Shown here piece after piece: positions 63,887 through 64,000 of a DNA stretch of 64,000 nucleotides (the first letter of the stretch is position 1; each line of letters opens with the position of its first letter). Origin of the DNA: UBA6163 sp041753075 (GTDB lineage: Bacteria > Planctomycetota > Planctomycetia > Pirellulales > Pirellulaceae); contig JBGSVE010000057.1 in NCBI GenBank assembly GCA_041753075.1, forward strand, positions 11,957-75,956. Direction: 5' to 3'. The notes beneath the pieces are model-generated. The model was not told where the DNA came from, made no database searches, and was given only the letters and a program-made list of their open reading frames with translations. The translations under genes were made by a program, and so were the position numbers.

Positions 63887-64000
63887 TCTCGGGTGAAGCG
63901 ACGTAGTTCCATTTGGGAAGAAGTTTATCATACTTGATTCGCAGGTTCGCTTTCATTTCTTCGGTCGCGTTACGCTTGGTCTCGTAGAGGCGACGGATGA
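63876..64000 (-). CDS. C-terminal end of an unidentified protein, cut by window edge
   Basis: On the minus strand a frame enters from beyond 64000 and stops at 63876-63878. The visible 40 residues ('IRRLYETKRNATEEMK', '...YDKLLPKWNYVASPEI') have coding-like composition: charged helix, then a Trp-Asn-Tyr segment. The family is not recognised. It overlaps the sigma pseudogene tail by 11 bp. Confidence 0.55.
   Translation of the reverse strand, partial: IRRLYETKRNATEEMKANLRIKYDKLLPKWNYVASPEIRQ

Overview
The window reads as chromosomal DNA of a planctomycete, most likely a Pirellulaceae member (Rhodopirellula/Rubripirellula-like). This is inferred from gene content: three prepilin-like DUF1559 proteins plus a DUF1559-like lipoprotein, a PEP-CTERM protein, a secreted sulfatase, DUF1573 and FHA proteins, a planctomycete-style ECF sigma factor and many signal-peptide-bearing proteins. 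The tRNA does not encode CCA. Coding density is high, and starts are often GTG or lack a strong Shine-Dalgarno.

Layout. 1-6.6 kb: 3' part of an SDR gene, gap, a PEP-CTERM protein with a coupled small gene, a class II glutamine amidotransferase and RNase R. 7.0-9.9 kb: pgsB-pgsC-pgsW for poly-gamma-glutamate, with pgsB frameshifted at a G6 run. 10.0-15.2 kb: the glycine cleavage operon gcvT-gcvH-gcvPA-gcvPB followed by a lipoate ligase-like gene that could lipoylate GcvH. 15.5-18.7 kb: an FHA protein and a secreted alpha/beta-hydrolase-fold protein without its nucleophile serine. 18.8-24.6 kb (minus): a PaaK-like ligase, DUF971, a TMTC-like GT-C membrane protein, a DPM1-like GT2, and a DUF2304 domain fused in frame to a DUF1559 prepilin. 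24.9-27.6 kb: two more DUF1559 prepilins, then a strong terminator.

27.7-46.7 kb (plus) is the most unusual part: DUF1573, a double zinc-ribbon/PilM-like fusion, a DUF1559-like lipoprotein, a membrane C39-like peptidase, then a compact type VII secretion-like cluster (TPR protein, WXG100-like protein, coiled-coil protein, second WXG100-like protein, and a 1312-residue FtsK/EssC-like ATPase with one intact and two degenerate ATPase modules). An LpoB-like/COG3014-like lipoprotein pair, a 63-residue protein and a Tad core (cpaF-tadB-tadC) follow.

46.9-62.5 kb (mostly minus): a parDE toxin-antitoxin pair with a three-half-site operator, an IS3 transposase remnant, Mrp with an altered CxxC, a thioredoxin-fold/sulfatase/Fis-type regulator/unknown operon, PdeM on the plus strand, a CHAT-TPR protein without its catalytic cysteine, a PQQ-type sugar dehydrogenase, an FKBP isomerase, a Ser/Thr kinase, ribosomal protein L21 and a POT peptide transporter. 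62.7-64.0 kb: tRNA-Pro(GGG), a short direct-repeat array beside it, an ECF sigma pseudogene with two in-frame stops, and the end of an unidentified gene.

A recurring theme is enzyme folds that have lost catalytic residues (SDR, hydrolase, CHAT, AAA+ regulator, Mrp). All assignments come from reading the sequence and from family knowledge; no searches were run.
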